From Pseudomonas sp. Irchel 3A7 (lineage in GTDB: Bacteria > Pseudomonadota > Gammaproteobacteria > Pseudomonadales > Pseudomonadaceae): 64,000 nt of DNA. Each line of letters starts with the position of its first letter. Position 1 is the first letter of the stretch. The position numbers and the translations under genes were made by a program. Below are positions 8,512 to 16,621 of this stretch, piece by piece. A model generated the notes under the pieces. That model was not told the origin of the DNA and did no database searches. It was given only the letters and a program-made list of their open reading frames with translations. The DNA lies in assembly GCF_900187565.1 (NCBI RefSeq), contig NZ_FYED01000018.1:1-64000 (forward strand), written 5' to 3'.

Positions 8512-8739
8512 TCAGTGCGCCACAGCCGCCTGCTCATCCATCTTCTGCCGCAAACTCAGCGGACGCATGTCAGTCCAGGTTTCTTCGATGTAAGCCAGGC
8601 AGTCCTTTTTCAACCCGCTTTTGCCCACGGCGCGCCAGCCTTCCGGCACGGCTTTGTAGTCAGGCCAGATCGAGTATTGCTCTTCGTGGTTGACCACGAC
8701 CTGAAAGAGGATGTCCTCACGGTCGAATACTGACGTCAT
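8512..8739 (-). CDS. MbtH-like protein of pyoverdine synthesis
   Basis: A 75-residue MbtH protein with all signature features: NHEEQYSIWP, VPEGWR and WTDMRPLSLR with the family tryptophans and proline. MbtH proteins bind adenylation domains of peptide synthetases and aid solubility and activity; here the partners are PvdL and other pyoverdine synthetases. The ATG follows GGAGAAACAGC. It lies 81 bp downstream of pvdH on the same strand but has its own PvdS-type promoter overlapping the pvdH stop codon. Confidence 0.95.
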   Translation of the reverse strand: MTSVFDREDILFQVVVNHEEQYSIWPDYKAVPEGWRAVGKSGLKKDCLAYIEETWTDMRPLSLRQKMDEQAAVAH

Positions 8740-8799
8740 GCTGTTTCTCCATCACTGTAGGGTGGGCTGCACGCCGCGCGCAGCCGGTATGTAGAAGGA

Positions 8800-8823
8800 A
8801 CGTTCCAGACTCTGGAAAATTTA
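8800..8823 (-). promoter_or_regulatory. PvdS (iron-starvation) promoter of mbtH
   Basis: On the minus strand TAAAT, exactly 16 bp, then CGT: the PvdS -35/-10 consensus, preceded by CTC. The TAA is the stop codon of pvdH. CGT lies about 61 bp before the mbtH ATG. Confidence 0.85.
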
Positions 8824-10227
8824 GAGACTGGCGGTAGCCGCGGCCAATGCCCGGCCGAAAATCTCGGCGACCTCGTCGATTTGCGCAGCAGTAATCACCA
8901 GCGGCGGCAGGAACCGCACCACGCCACCCTGCCGACCGCCCAGTTCAAGTATCAAGCCGCGCTTGAGGCATTCGCGCTGCACCAGCGGTGCCAGGCGCGC
9001 GAACACTGGCGGATGGCCCAAGGCATCCAGTGCGCCGGTCGGGTCGACCAGTTCGACGCCAAGCATCAGACCACGACCGCGAATGTCACCCAGTTGCGGA
9101 TAGTCCCGCTGCAGGATGCGCAAATGCTCGCTCAGGCGCTCACCCATGGCGGTGGCGTGTTCGCAGACCTTGTGCTCGGTCAGGTAGCGCATGACCGCGG
9201 AACCGGCGGCCATGGCCATCTGGTTGCCACGGAAGGTCCCGGCATGGGCGCCCGGCAGCCAGGTGTCGAGCCAGTCGCGATACACCACCACCGCCAGCGG
9301 CAGGCTGCCGCCGATGGCTTTGGACATCACCACCACGTCCGGAACGATCCCGGCATGTTCGAAGGCAAACATCTTGCCGGTGCGGGCGAAACCGCTCTGA
9401 ATCTCGTCGACGATCAATGCCACACCGGCCTTTTCGGTGATCCGCCGCAGACCGCGCAGCCAGTCCAGATCGGCCGGGATCACCCCACCCTCGCCCTGCA
9501 CCACTTCAACAATCACCGCCGCCGGCAATTGCACACCGGCCTCGGGATCGTTGAGCAGGTTTTCCAGGTAATTCAGGTTGGCCTTCACCCCTTGCGCACC
9601 GCCCAGTCCGAACGGGCAGCGGTAATCGTAGGGGTACGGCATGAACTGCACACCATTACTGAGCAAGGCACCCAAAGGCTTTTTCGGCCCCAGGCTGCCC
9701 ATCAGGCTCAGCGCGCCCTGACTCATGCCGTGATATCCGCCCTGGAACGACAACACGGTGCTGCGACCGGTGGCCGTGCGCACCAGCTTGAGGGCCGCTT
9801 CAACCGCATCGGTGCCGGTGGGGCCGCAGAACTGGATCTTCGCTTGCGCGGCCAGTGCCGGTGGCAACAGACCGAACAGGTCCTGCACGAACCGGTCCTT
9901 GACCGGCGTGGTCAGGTCCAGCGTGTGCAGCGGCAATTCGTCGGTCAGCACTTGCTGGATGGCTTCGATCACCACTGGATGGTTATGCCCCAGGGCCAAA
10001 GTCCCGGCACCGGCCAGACAATCGATGAAGCGGCGGCCTTCAACGTCTTCGACATGGATACCCTTGGCACGCTTGAGCGCCAGGGGAATGCGTCGCGGGT
10101 AACTACGGGCATTGGATTCCTGCTGGCTCTGTCGGGCCAGCAACGGTGATTCGTTGAACTGGTAAAGCGTCTCGGTCGGGGCGACCCGGGCCGGCTGATC
10201 TTCGATAAGGCTGGTGGCGACTGACAT
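8821..10227 (-). CDS. pvdH: PvdH: L-2,4-diaminobutyrate:2-oxoglutarate aminotransferase
   Basis: A 468-residue class-III PLP aminotransferase. It has DCLAGAGTLALGHNHP near the N-terminus, the SFQGGYHGMSQGAL cofactor region, LIVDEIQSGFARTG with the PLP aspartate, and VMSKAIGGSLPLAVV with the Schiff-base lysine. PvdH makes 2,4-diaminobutyrate from aspartate semialdehyde, the Dab unit used by the third amino-acid module of PvdL. A good ribosome site (GAGGT) precedes the ATG at 10227. Transcription starts from a PvdS box lying in the end of the upstream GNAT gene. Confidence 0.93.
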   Translation of the reverse strand: MSVATSLIEDQPARVAPTETLYQFNESPLLARQSQQESNARSYPRRIPLALKRAKGIHVEDVEGRRFIDCLAGAGTLALGHNHPVVIEAIQQVLTDELPLHTLDLTTPVKDRFVQDLFGLLPPALAAQAKIQFCGPTGTDAVEAALKLVRTATGRSTVLSFQGGYHGMSQGALSLMGSLGPKKPLGALLSNGVQFMPYPYDYRCPFGLGGAQGVKANLNYLENLLNDPEAGVQLPAAVIVEVVQGEGGVIPADLDWLRGLRRITEKAGVALIVDEIQSGFARTGKMFAFEHAGIVPDVVVMSKAIGGSLPLAVVVYRDWLDTWLPGAHAGTFRGNQMAMAAGSAVMRYLTEHKVCEHATAMGERLSEHLRILQRDYPQLGDIRGRGLMLGVELVDPTGALDALGHPPVFARLAPLVQRECLKRGLILELGGRQGGVVRFLPPLVITAAQIDEVAEIFGRALAAATASL

Positions 10228-10261
10228 CTCTGGACCTCAAAAAGGTTTTCCTGTTCTGGAA

Positions 10262-10285
10262 ACGCATCAGCGGCCCAAGGATTTA
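10262..10285 (-). promoter_or_regulatory. PvdS (iron-starvation) promoter of pvdH
   Basis: TAAAT-N16-CGT on the minus strand; CGT is about 35 bp before the pvdH ATG. The -35 half lies within the last codons of the GNAT gene, whose stop is at 10267. Confidence 0.85.
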
Positions 10286-10788
10286 CACCCTCGATCAGCT
10301 TTTGATGAGGCAGATGTCAGGCCCTTGTGCATGGGGATGGCCCGCAGCCCTGCGACCATGAAGGCTCGGGCGCAGGGCTGATAGCCCAGATGCCGGTAGA
10401 ACGATTCGCTGGTGCGGGTGCTGTTGAGTCGTGCCTGATGCAGGCCCAGACCGATCAGCCAGCCTTCGAGATCCCGCACCAGCGCTTGCCCGGCACCGCG
10501 GCGAAACCATTCCGGTTGCACATAACAGAACGCCACCTTGCCGCTGATCGAGGCCATGGCGACGCCAACCGGCTTGTCGTGCAACAGGGCGATGTTCAGG
10601 TACAGCCGCGGGTCGGTGAGCCAGGACTGGATATGTTCGATGCTCTTGTTGTGGGTCCAGGTGGCGACGGTTTGCGGGTGGTTGCGGTGGTCGCGGGCGC
10701 AACCGACGCGAATGGAGCGCTCGATGATGCGGCTGATAATACCGGCGTCGGCCGGGGTCGCCTTGCGGGTCTGAATCGGTTCGTCCAT
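10267..10788 (-). CDS. GNAT-family N-acetyltransferase, substrate unknown
   Basis: A 173-residue GNAT protein with the acetyl-CoA loop seen as VQPEWFRRGAGQALVRDLEG (Q/RxxGxG/A type) and a C-terminal LNSTRTSESFYRHLGYQP strand-helix typical of the fold. The ATG follows GAGGTAAC. It is co-oriented with pvdH but its own upstream region has no PvdS box. Its last codons contain the pvdH promoter, so gene end and promoter are under joint constraint. A role in siderophore work is possible from position but not shown. Confidence 0.85.
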   Translation of the reverse strand: MDEPIQTRKATPADAGIISRIIERSIRVGCARDHRNHPQTVATWTHNKSIEHIQSWLTDPRLYLNIALLHDKPVGVAMASISGKVAFCYVQPEWFRRGAGQALVRDLEGWLIGLGLHQARLNSTRTSESFYRHLGYQPCARAFMVAGLRAIPMHKGLTSASSKADRGCKSLGR

Positions 10789-10890
10789 GGCGCAGTTACC
10801 TCAATCCGTTGAGTGCGAGGAACGATAGTCCTGTGAGGTCCGGGCGGCCAATGGAGAGAGGTTACTTTTGATGTGCAACACAACACCCAC

Positions 10891-10980
10891 TGTGGGAGCG
10901 AGCCTGCTCGCGAAAGCGTTCCGTCAGTCAGATCAATACTGAATGTGCTGCCGTCTTCGCGAGCAGGCTCGCTCCCACAA
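10891..10980. repeat. REPIN
   Basis: Inverted REP pair TGTGGGAGCGAGCCTGCTCG / CGAGCAGGCTCGCTCCCACA between the dsbS stop and the GNAT start. Confidence 0.92.
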
Positions 10981-10999
10981 GGAGTGTCGAAGTACTTTT

Positions 11000-12322
11000 T
11001 TAGACCGGCTGCAACGGCATGCTCAGCTCAACCCGCAACCCATCCGGCCGGCTATCGAAACGCAAGGTGCAGCCGCAGCGCTGGACGATGGCCTGGACAA
11101 TCGCCAGGCCGAGGCCGCAACCGGTGCTCTGGCCGTTGCGCCAGAACCGCTGGGTCAAATGTTGCAGGTCGTCTTCGGCAATACCCGGTCCGTGGTCGCG
11201 CACCACAAACTGCACACGGTTGCCGGTGGTTTGCAGGCTCAGTTCCACCGGCCCGTCGCCGGGTGTGTGGCGCAGGGCATTGTCCAGCAGATTGCGCAGC
11301 GCGGCGATCGACAGCACCGCGGGCATCTGCACCGGAGCGTGGGAGAACCTGGCCGGCACCTCGAATCTGATGCGCTGGCGATCACCGCCGGCCGTGTCCT
11401 GGATTGCCAGTTTCGCCACTTGTTCGGCGCTGCACTGCACGCCGTCATCGAACGACAGGCTGCCTTCGACCCGCGCCAGCAACAGCAATTGTTCGAGCGT
11501 CCGGTGCAGACGGTCGGCCCCCTCCTCGGCCCGGGCCAGAGATTGATCCCGGGCCGCGCCATCGGTCATGCGCGCCACTTGCAGGTGGGTCTTGATGGCG
11601 GTCAGCGGGCTGCGCAATTCGTGGGCGGCATCACCGGTGAGCCGGCGTTCGCGCTCGATGGTCTTGCCGATTCGCTGGAACAGCTGATTCTGCGTGTCGA
11701 GCAAGGGTTGCAGCTCGCTGGGCAACGGCTGGACCTGCAAGGGCTCCAGGGAATCGGCGCTACGGCGCATCAAGGCATCGCGCATGCGGTTGAGCGGCGC
11801 CAGCCCTTGGCCGATCCCCAGCCACAGCAGACACAAACAACCCAATAGCGCTACACCCACCGGCACCGAGGCCGCCAGCAGGATCGACATGTTCAGGGCT
11901 TCCCGCTCGATCTGCCGATCCGCCGTGGTGATGCGTAAATCACCGCGAGCGAGGGTGAAACTGCGCCACGGCGCGCCATCGATCATTTGATCGTGGAAGC
12001 CCATTTTTTCAGCTTCCAGGGTTTGCCCCGGATCGCTGTGACTGCGGGCGAGGATCTCCCCGCGCAACGAGCTGACCTGACAGGCCATGCCACCAGGGAG
12101 ATTCAGTTGTTCAGCACTGAAATGGGTGCCCTCGCCCTTGCTCGGCACCGGCGGCAATTGTTCCATCAGCCCGGCGACCATGCGCGCCGAGGCCACCAGA
12201 CGCTGGTCGAGGGAAAACATCATCTGATTGCGCAGGTCACTGAGCATCCAGGCCGCCGCCAGCGCCCAGATCAGCGCGAACGCGCCGCCGAGGGTCAGGC
12301 TCAGGCGCAAACGCAGACTCAT
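11000..12322 (-). CDS. dsbS: DsbS: sensor histidine kinase, likely copper-responsive
   Basis: A 440-residue membrane kinase of the QseC/TctE type: helix at about 8-28, periplasmic sensor region, second helix about 145-168, a HAMP-like linker, the H-box LTGDAAHELRSPLTAIKTH, N-box LRNLLDNALRHTP, and G-boxes DHGPGIAEDD and STGCGLGLAI. The sensor domain holds one cysteine (GGMACQV, residue 81, or 82 from the GTG one codon upstream). As I recall, P. aeruginosa DsbS senses Cu(I) through a cysteine at about this place. The ATG overlaps the dsbR stop (TGATG). Gene order with dsbD/tlpA/dsbG equals PA2480-PA2476. The name is by synteny and motif. Confidence 0.85.
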   Translation of the reverse strand: MSLRLRLSLTLGGAFALIWALAAAWMLSDLRNQMMFSLDQRLVASARMVAGLMEQLPPVPSKGEGTHFSAEQLNLPGGMACQVSSLRGEILARSHSDPGQTLEAEKMGFHDQMIDGAPWRSFTLARGDLRITTADRQIEREALNMSILLAASVPVGVALLGCLCLLWLGIGQGLAPLNRMRDALMRRSADSLEPLQVQPLPSELQPLLDTQNQLFQRIGKTIERERRLTGDAAHELRSPLTAIKTHLQVARMTDGAARDQSLARAEEGADRLHRTLEQLLLLARVEGSLSFDDGVQCSAEQVAKLAIQDTAGGDRQRIRFEVPARFSHAPVQMPAVLSIAALRNLLDNALRHTPGDGPVELSLQTTGNRVQFVVRDHGPGIAEDDLQHLTQRFWRNGQSTGCGLGLAIVQAIVQRCGCTLRFDSRPDGLRVELSMPLQPV

Positions 12323-13002
12323 CACTTCGATTGTTCTCCGCCATCGGCCGGACCCAGGCGGTAGCCCAGGCCGCGCACTGTCTCGACGATGCCATTGCCA
12401 AGCTTGCGCCGCAGGTGATGGATATGCACGTTGAGGGCGTTGCTCTCCAGCTCGTCGTTGAAACCGTAGACGCTGTCTTTCAATTGTTCGGTGGACAGCA
12501 CGCGGCCACGGTTATGCAGCAGGGCCTGCAACAGCGACTGTTCGCGGCGCGACAGATCCACCGGCTGGCCGGCGAGCGTGGTTTCGCGACTGCTCGGATC
12601 GTACGTCAGCGCGCCATGCTCGATCAGGTTGACGCTGCGCCCCGCCACCCGTCGCAACAGGGTGTGCAGGCGCGCGGCCAATTCGCGCAGATCGAAGGGT
12701 TTGAGCAGATAGTCGTCGGCACCGGCCTGCAAACCGTCGACACGGTCGGTGACCGAGTCCCGCGCCGTGAGGATCAGCACCGGCAGCTCCAGGCCGTTGT
12801 GGCGCAACTGCTGTAGCAACTTCAGACCGTCTTCATCGGGCAGGCCGAGGTCGAGCACCATCACGTCGAACTCCGCCACCTTGAGCATCGCCCGGGCCGC
12901 GGACGCCGTGGCCACGTGCTCCACGGTCAGGCCCTGGGCGGTCAGGCCGGCGACGATGCCGCTGGCGATCAACTCATCGTCTTCGCAAACCAGTACGTGC
13001 AT
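12322..13002 (-). CDS. dsbR: DsbR: OmpR-family response regulator
   Basis: A 226-residue regulator with a receiver domain (CEDDE, phosphoacceptor Asp51 in VLDLGLP, LTARDSV, and the DDYLLKPFDL lysine) and a winged-helix domain ending in ALNVHIHHLRRKLGNGIVETVRGLGYRLG. It is upstream of dsbS in the same operon and divergent from dsbD. The dsbR-dsbD gap carries a tandem GGTTAATC repeat with the 11-bp period used by this family, so DsbR probably controls both operons. Confidence 0.88.
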   Translation of the reverse strand: MHVLVCEDDELIASGIVAGLTAQGLTVEHVATASAARAMLKVAEFDVMVLDLGLPDEDGLKLLQQLRHNGLELPVLILTARDSVTDRVDGLQAGADDYLLKPFDLRELAARLHTLLRRVAGRSVNLIEHGALTYDPSSRETTLAGQPVDLSRREQSLLQALLHNRGRVLSTEQLKDSVYGFNDELESNALNVHIHHLRRKLGNGIVETVRGLGYRLGPADGGEQSK

Positions 13003-13101
13003 AGGGAGCCTCGTGTAAATAAAGCGGATTAGGCCGTTGAGCGATTAAGCGGACATTATGCCGCAAGCGACGTCACCACAAGCCGGCCACTAGGGCGCCG
13101 C

Positions 13102-13120
13102 GGTTAATCATCGGTTAATC
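13102..13120 (+). promoter_or_regulatory. Tandem GGTTAATC repeat, likely DsbR operator
   Basis: GGTTAATC at 13102-13109 and again at 13113-13120: exact direct repeats one helical turn (11 bp) apart, as for OmpR/PhoB/CopR regulators. Two further TAATC half-sites lie on the other strand at 13027-13031 and 13043-13047, nearer dsbR. Assignment to DsbR is inferred. Confidence 0.65.
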
Positions 13121-13167
13121 GCCGCCGCCCATTGTGCAGCTCACTTGCAAAAGGATAAGGCTTTTCC

Positions 13168-14904
13168 ATGCGTCATCTGCTTCTACTCGTCGCCCTGCTG
13201 TTCTGCGGCCTGACCCAGGCCGGCACCAATCCGTTTGAGAGCAAACCCGACTTTCTGCCTGTGGAAAAAGCGTTTGTTTTCACCTCTGAGCGCCTTGAAT
13301 CCGGCGAAACCCAGTTGTTCTGGCAGATTGCCGATGGCTACTACCTGTACCAGAAGCGTTTGAAATTCGATGGATTGCCAGTCGATCAGCATCCCGCGTT
13401 GCCGGAGGGCGAATCCCACAGCGACGAGTTCTTCGGTGAGCAGCAGGTCTATCGACAGGGCCTGGAACTGAAGATTCCCGCTGGCGCTACCGGGCAGATC
13501 AAGGTGGGCTTCCAGGGCTGTGCCGATGCCGGTTTGTGTTATCCGCCGAAGACGCAGATCGTGGATCTGGGCGGGAATACTGATGTTTCCGCGACCAACG
13601 AAGCACCGGATCAGGCCTTGGCCAGCAACCTGCAACAGCGGGCGCTGGGCTGGAGCCTGCTGGTGTTCTTCGGCCTCGGCCTGCTGCTGGCCTTCACCCC
13701 TTGCTCGTTGCCGATGCTGCCGATTCTGGCCGGGTTGATCGTCGGCAGTGGCGCAACGCCCAAGCGCGGTCTGGCCCTGGCCGGTAGTTACGTCGTGAGC
13801 ATGGCGCTGGTATACGCGGCGATGGGCGTACTGGCGGCGCTGCTGGGCGCGAACCTGCAGGCACTGCTGCAAAACCCTTGGTTGCTGGGCAGTTTCGCGG
13901 CGATTTTCGTGCTGCTGGCATTGCCCATGTTCGGCTTCTTCGAGCTGCAACTGCCGGTGGCCGTGCGTGATCGCCTGGAAAACGTCTCGCGTAATCAGCG
14001 CGGTGGCAGCCTGGTCGGCGCCGGTGTGCTGGGCGCCTTGTCCGGTCTGTTGGTCGGCCCGTGCATGACCGCGCCGCTGGCCGGCGCCCTGCTCTATATC
14101 GCCCAAAGCGGCAATGCGCTGCACGGCGGGCTGATCCTGTTCGCCCTGGGTATCGGCATCGGTGTACCGCTGTTGCTTCTGGTAACCATCGGCAATCGCT
14201 TTCTGCCCAAACCCGGCGCCTGGATGAACCTGGTCAAGGGCATTTTCGGTTTCCTGTTCCTTGCCACCGCGTTGTTATTGCTGCGCCCGGTGCTGGACGA
14301 ATCGCTGTGGGTCGGCTTGTGCGGTGCGCTGCTGTTGATCGCAGCCTACAGCGCCTGGAAGCAATCGGACGGTTTTGGTCGAATCGCCCACCTGTTCGGG
14401 GCCAGCGCCTTGCTGCTCGGTCTATGGGGCAGCCTGTTGGTGATCGGTGCCGCCGGCGGCAGTGATGATCTGTTCAAGCCGTTGCAGGTGTTCCGCGCTT
14501 CAAGCTCCGCCGTCACCGCGACTCCAACGGGCCATGACGCCTTCACCACCATCAAGGACCCCGCTGCCCTGCAACGGGAACTCGACGCGGCGCAAGCCCG
14601 TGGCCAGTGGGTGTTGCTCGATTACTACGCCGACTGGTGCGTGTCGTGCAAGGTCATGGAAAAACAGGTGTTCGGCAAGGCCAAGGTGCTCGAAGCCCTC
14701 AGCGATGTGCGCTTGCTCCGACTGGACGTCACCGCCGACAATGCCGCCAGCCGCGAACTGCTCGGCCGTTATAAAGTGCCGGGGCCACCGAGCCTGCTGT
14801 GGATCGGTGCCGACGGCAACGAGCGCCGCAGCCAGCGCATCACCGGCGAAGTTGATGCCGAGACTTTCCTGCAACGCTGGACCACCACCCGAGACGCCCG
14901 TTAA
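13168..14904 (+). CDS. dsbD: DsbD: thiol:disulfide interchange protein (second-type, DipZ2)
   Basis: A 578-residue protein with all three DsbD parts: a signal peptide and N-terminal periplasmic domain with Cys118 and Cys124 (GCADAGLC), an eight-helix membrane domain with the electron-carrying cysteines in FTPCSLPMLP and VGPCMTAPLA, and a C-terminal thioredoxin domain with Cys491-Val-Ser-Cys494. It moves electrons from cytoplasmic thioredoxin to periplasmic partners, here probably the TlpA-like protein and DsbG encoded next. It overlaps the next gene by one base. It is probably a dedicated, stress-induced copy. Confidence 0.92.
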   Translation: MRHLLLLVALLFCGLTQAGTNPFESKPDFLPVEKAFVFTSERLESGETQLFWQIADGYYLYQKRLKFDGLPVDQHPALPEGESHSDEFFGEQQVYRQGLELKIPAGATGQIKVGFQGCADAGLCYPPKTQIVDLGGNTDVSATNEAPDQALASNLQQRALGWSLLVFFGLGLLLAFTPCSLPMLPILAGLIVGSGATPKRGLALAGSYVVSMALVYAAMGVLAALLGANLQALLQNPWLLGSFAAIFVLLALPMFGFFELQLPVAVRDRLENVSRNQRGGSLVGAGVLGALSGLLVGPCMTAPLAGALLYIAQSGNALHGGLILFALGIGIGVPLLLLVTIGNRFLPKPGAWMNLVKGIFGFLFLATALLLLRPVLDESLWVGLCGALLLIAAYSAWKQSDGFGRIAHLFGASALLLGLWGSLLVIGAAGGSDDLFKPLQVFRASSSAVTATPTGHDAFTTIKDPAALQRELDAAQARGQWVLLDYYADWCVSCKVMEKQVFGKAKVLEALSDVRLLRLDVTADNAASRELLGRYKVPGPPSLLWIGADGNERRSQRITGEVDAETFLQRWTTTRDAR

Positions 14905-15758
14905 TGCTGACCTTCACCCTCGGCACCTTTGCCATCGCGCTTAACCATCTGCTGCTGATCAGTGCATTGGCACTGGCGACATTCGTCGGCTGGCGGGTGG
15001 CCAAGCGCGGTGGCGAGAACCCCGAGTCGGTGCTGTTCAGTCTGTTCCTGATTGGCATGCTCGCGGCACGAATCGGTTTCGTCGCCGTTTACTGGACGCA
15101 CTATCGCAATGATCCCTGGCAAGTCATCGACCTGCGCGATGGCGGCTTCCTCGCTTGGCCGGGGGTGATCGCACTGGTGCTCGCCACGCTGTACCGGAGC
15201 TGGCGCCGCCCCGGCCTGCGCCGTCCGTTGGGCTTCGGCGTGGTCAGTGGCCTGGCGTTCTGGCTGCTGGCGACCTTCTCCCTGAGCATTTATGAGCAAG
15301 GCACGCGCCTGCCGGACATCACCCTGCGCAATGCCGCCGGCGAAACCGTGCAACTGGCGGACTACAAGGGCGGCCCGCTGGTGATCAATCTGTGGGCCAC
15401 CTGGTGCCCGCCCTGCCGCCGGGAAATGCCGGTCCTGGAAAACGCCCAGCAACAGCGCCCGGACCTGACGTTCCTGTTCGTCAATCAGGCCGAAAGCATG
15501 CAAAGCGTCGCTACTTTTCTGGAAACCCAGGGCCTGAGCCTGTCCAACGTGCTGTTCGACGGCGGCGGTCGCCTGGGCCAGGCTGTCGGATCCATGGCAC
15601 TCCCGACGACGCTGTTCTATAGCCCCGACGGTCGCCTGCTGGGCAGCCATCTGGGCGAACTGTCGCAAGCCAGCCTGGCGCGCGCCCTGGAAAACTTCGA
15701 TTCCGTACCTGCCACCTCTTCAAGGAAACTGCCATGCCCCGCCTCCGCCACCTGCTGA
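14904..15758 (+). CDS. TlpA/DsbE-like thioredoxin with an N-terminal membrane domain
   Basis: A 284-residue fusion: three or four N-terminal membrane segments (about 1-130) resembling prolipoprotein diacylglyceryl transferase in pattern, then a periplasmic thioredoxin domain with WCPPC (Cys168, Cys171) and a cis-proline in MALPTTLFY. This architecture equals PA2477 of P. aeruginosa. It is likely a membrane-bound reductant fed by DsbD. The start overlaps the dsbD stop (TAATG) and the end overlaps dsbG by 25 bases, indicating tight coupling. The membrane part has no proven enzyme activity. Confidence 0.85.
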   Translation: MLTFTLGTFAIALNHLLLISALALATFVGWRVAKRGGENPESVLFSLFLIGMLAARIGFVAVYWTHYRNDPWQVIDLRDGGFLAWPGVIALVLATLYRSWRRPGLRRPLGFGVVSGLAFWLLATFSLSIYEQGTRLPDITLRNAAGETVQLADYKGGPLVINLWATWCPPCRREMPVLENAQQQRPDLTFLFVNQAESMQSVATFLETQGLSLSNVLFDGGGRLGQAVGSMALPTTLFYSPDGRLLGSHLGELSQASLARALENFDSVPATSSRKLPCPASATC

Positions 15759-16501
15759 CCCTGACCCTGGGTGCCGCCTTGCTGCATCTGCCGTCGGTGC
15801 AGGCTGAAGAGCTGCCCGATGCGATCAAGAAGATCGAAGCCAAAGGCGCGAAAATCGTCGGCCAGTTCGATGCACCCGGTGGCTTGCGCGGTTATGCCGC
15901 GCAATACCAGAACCGCGGCATGGCACTGTACCTGACGCCGGATGGCAAGCATGTGCTGCTGGGCAACCTGTATGACGCCGAAGGCAATGACCTGAGCAGT
16001 GCGCCCTTGCAAAAACTGGTGTACGCACCGATGGCCAAGGAAGTCTGGGGCAAGATGGAGGCGAGCAACTGGATCGCCGATGGCAACAAGGATGCGCCGC
16101 GGGTCGTCTACATGTTCAGCGACCCGAACTGCCCGTACTGCAACATGTTCTGGGAACAGGCGCGGCCCTGGGTCAAGGCGGGCAAAGTGCAGCTGCGCCA
16201 CATCATGGTGGGCATCATCCGCGAAGACAGCCCGGGCAAATCCGCCGCGCTGCTCGCCGCCAAGGACCCGCAAAAGGCCCTACAAGAACACGAAGCGGCC
16301 GGCAAGGGCAGCTCGCTCAAGGCCTTGAAGGATGTGCCGCCGGCGATTCAGGCGAAGCTCGCGGCCAACATGCAACTGATGGAAGACCTGGAGCTGCAAG
16401 CCACTCCGGCGATTTTCTACATGGACAGCAAGGGCGAATTGCAACAGCAGCAAGGGGCGCCTTCGCCGGATAAATTGGCGAAGATTCTCGGGCCGAAGTA
16501 A
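15734..16501 (+). CDS. dsbG: DsbG: periplasmic disulfide isomerase/sulfenate reductase
   Basis: A 255-residue DsbC/DsbG protein: signal peptide to about residue 24 (VQAEE), a dimerisation region, then a thioredoxin domain with DPNCPYC (Cys133, Cys136) and a cis-Pro motif LQATPAIFY. The CPYC pair is the DsbG form. DsbG protects single cysteines from oxidation and isomerises disulfides; reduced state comes from DsbD. It is the last gene of the dsb operon, followed by a long inverted repeat. Confidence 0.9.
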   Translation: MPRLRHLLTLTLGAALLHLPSVQAEELPDAIKKIEAKGAKIVGQFDAPGGLRGYAAQYQNRGMALYLTPDGKHVLLGNLYDAEGNDLSSAPLQKLVYAPMAKEVWGKMEASNWIADGNKDAPRVVYMFSDPNCPYCNMFWEQARPWVKAGKVQLRHIMVGIIREDSPGKSAALLAAKDPQKALQEHEAAGKGSSLKALKDVPPAIQAKLAANMQLMEDLELQATPAIFYMDSKGELQQQQGAPSPDKLAKILGPK

Positions 16502-16539
16502 GTCACTTGGCCGTCAGACTTGCAGTGGCGGCACTGACG

Positions 16540-16607
16540 CAATCGCGGGCAAGCCCGCTCCCACAGATGTACATGATCTCTGTGGGAGCGGGCTTGCCCG
16601 CGATGAC
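16540..16607. repeat. REP hairpin of a second type between convergent genes
   Basis: ATCGCGGGCAAGCCCGCTCC and its complement face each other across about ten bases, giving an almost perfect stem of over 25 bp. It separates dsbG from the convergent hydrolase gene and may act as a transcription end. The core differs from the GCGAGC type elsewhere in the window. Confidence 0.9.
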
Positions 16608-16621
16608 GTCAGCAGGAACAA

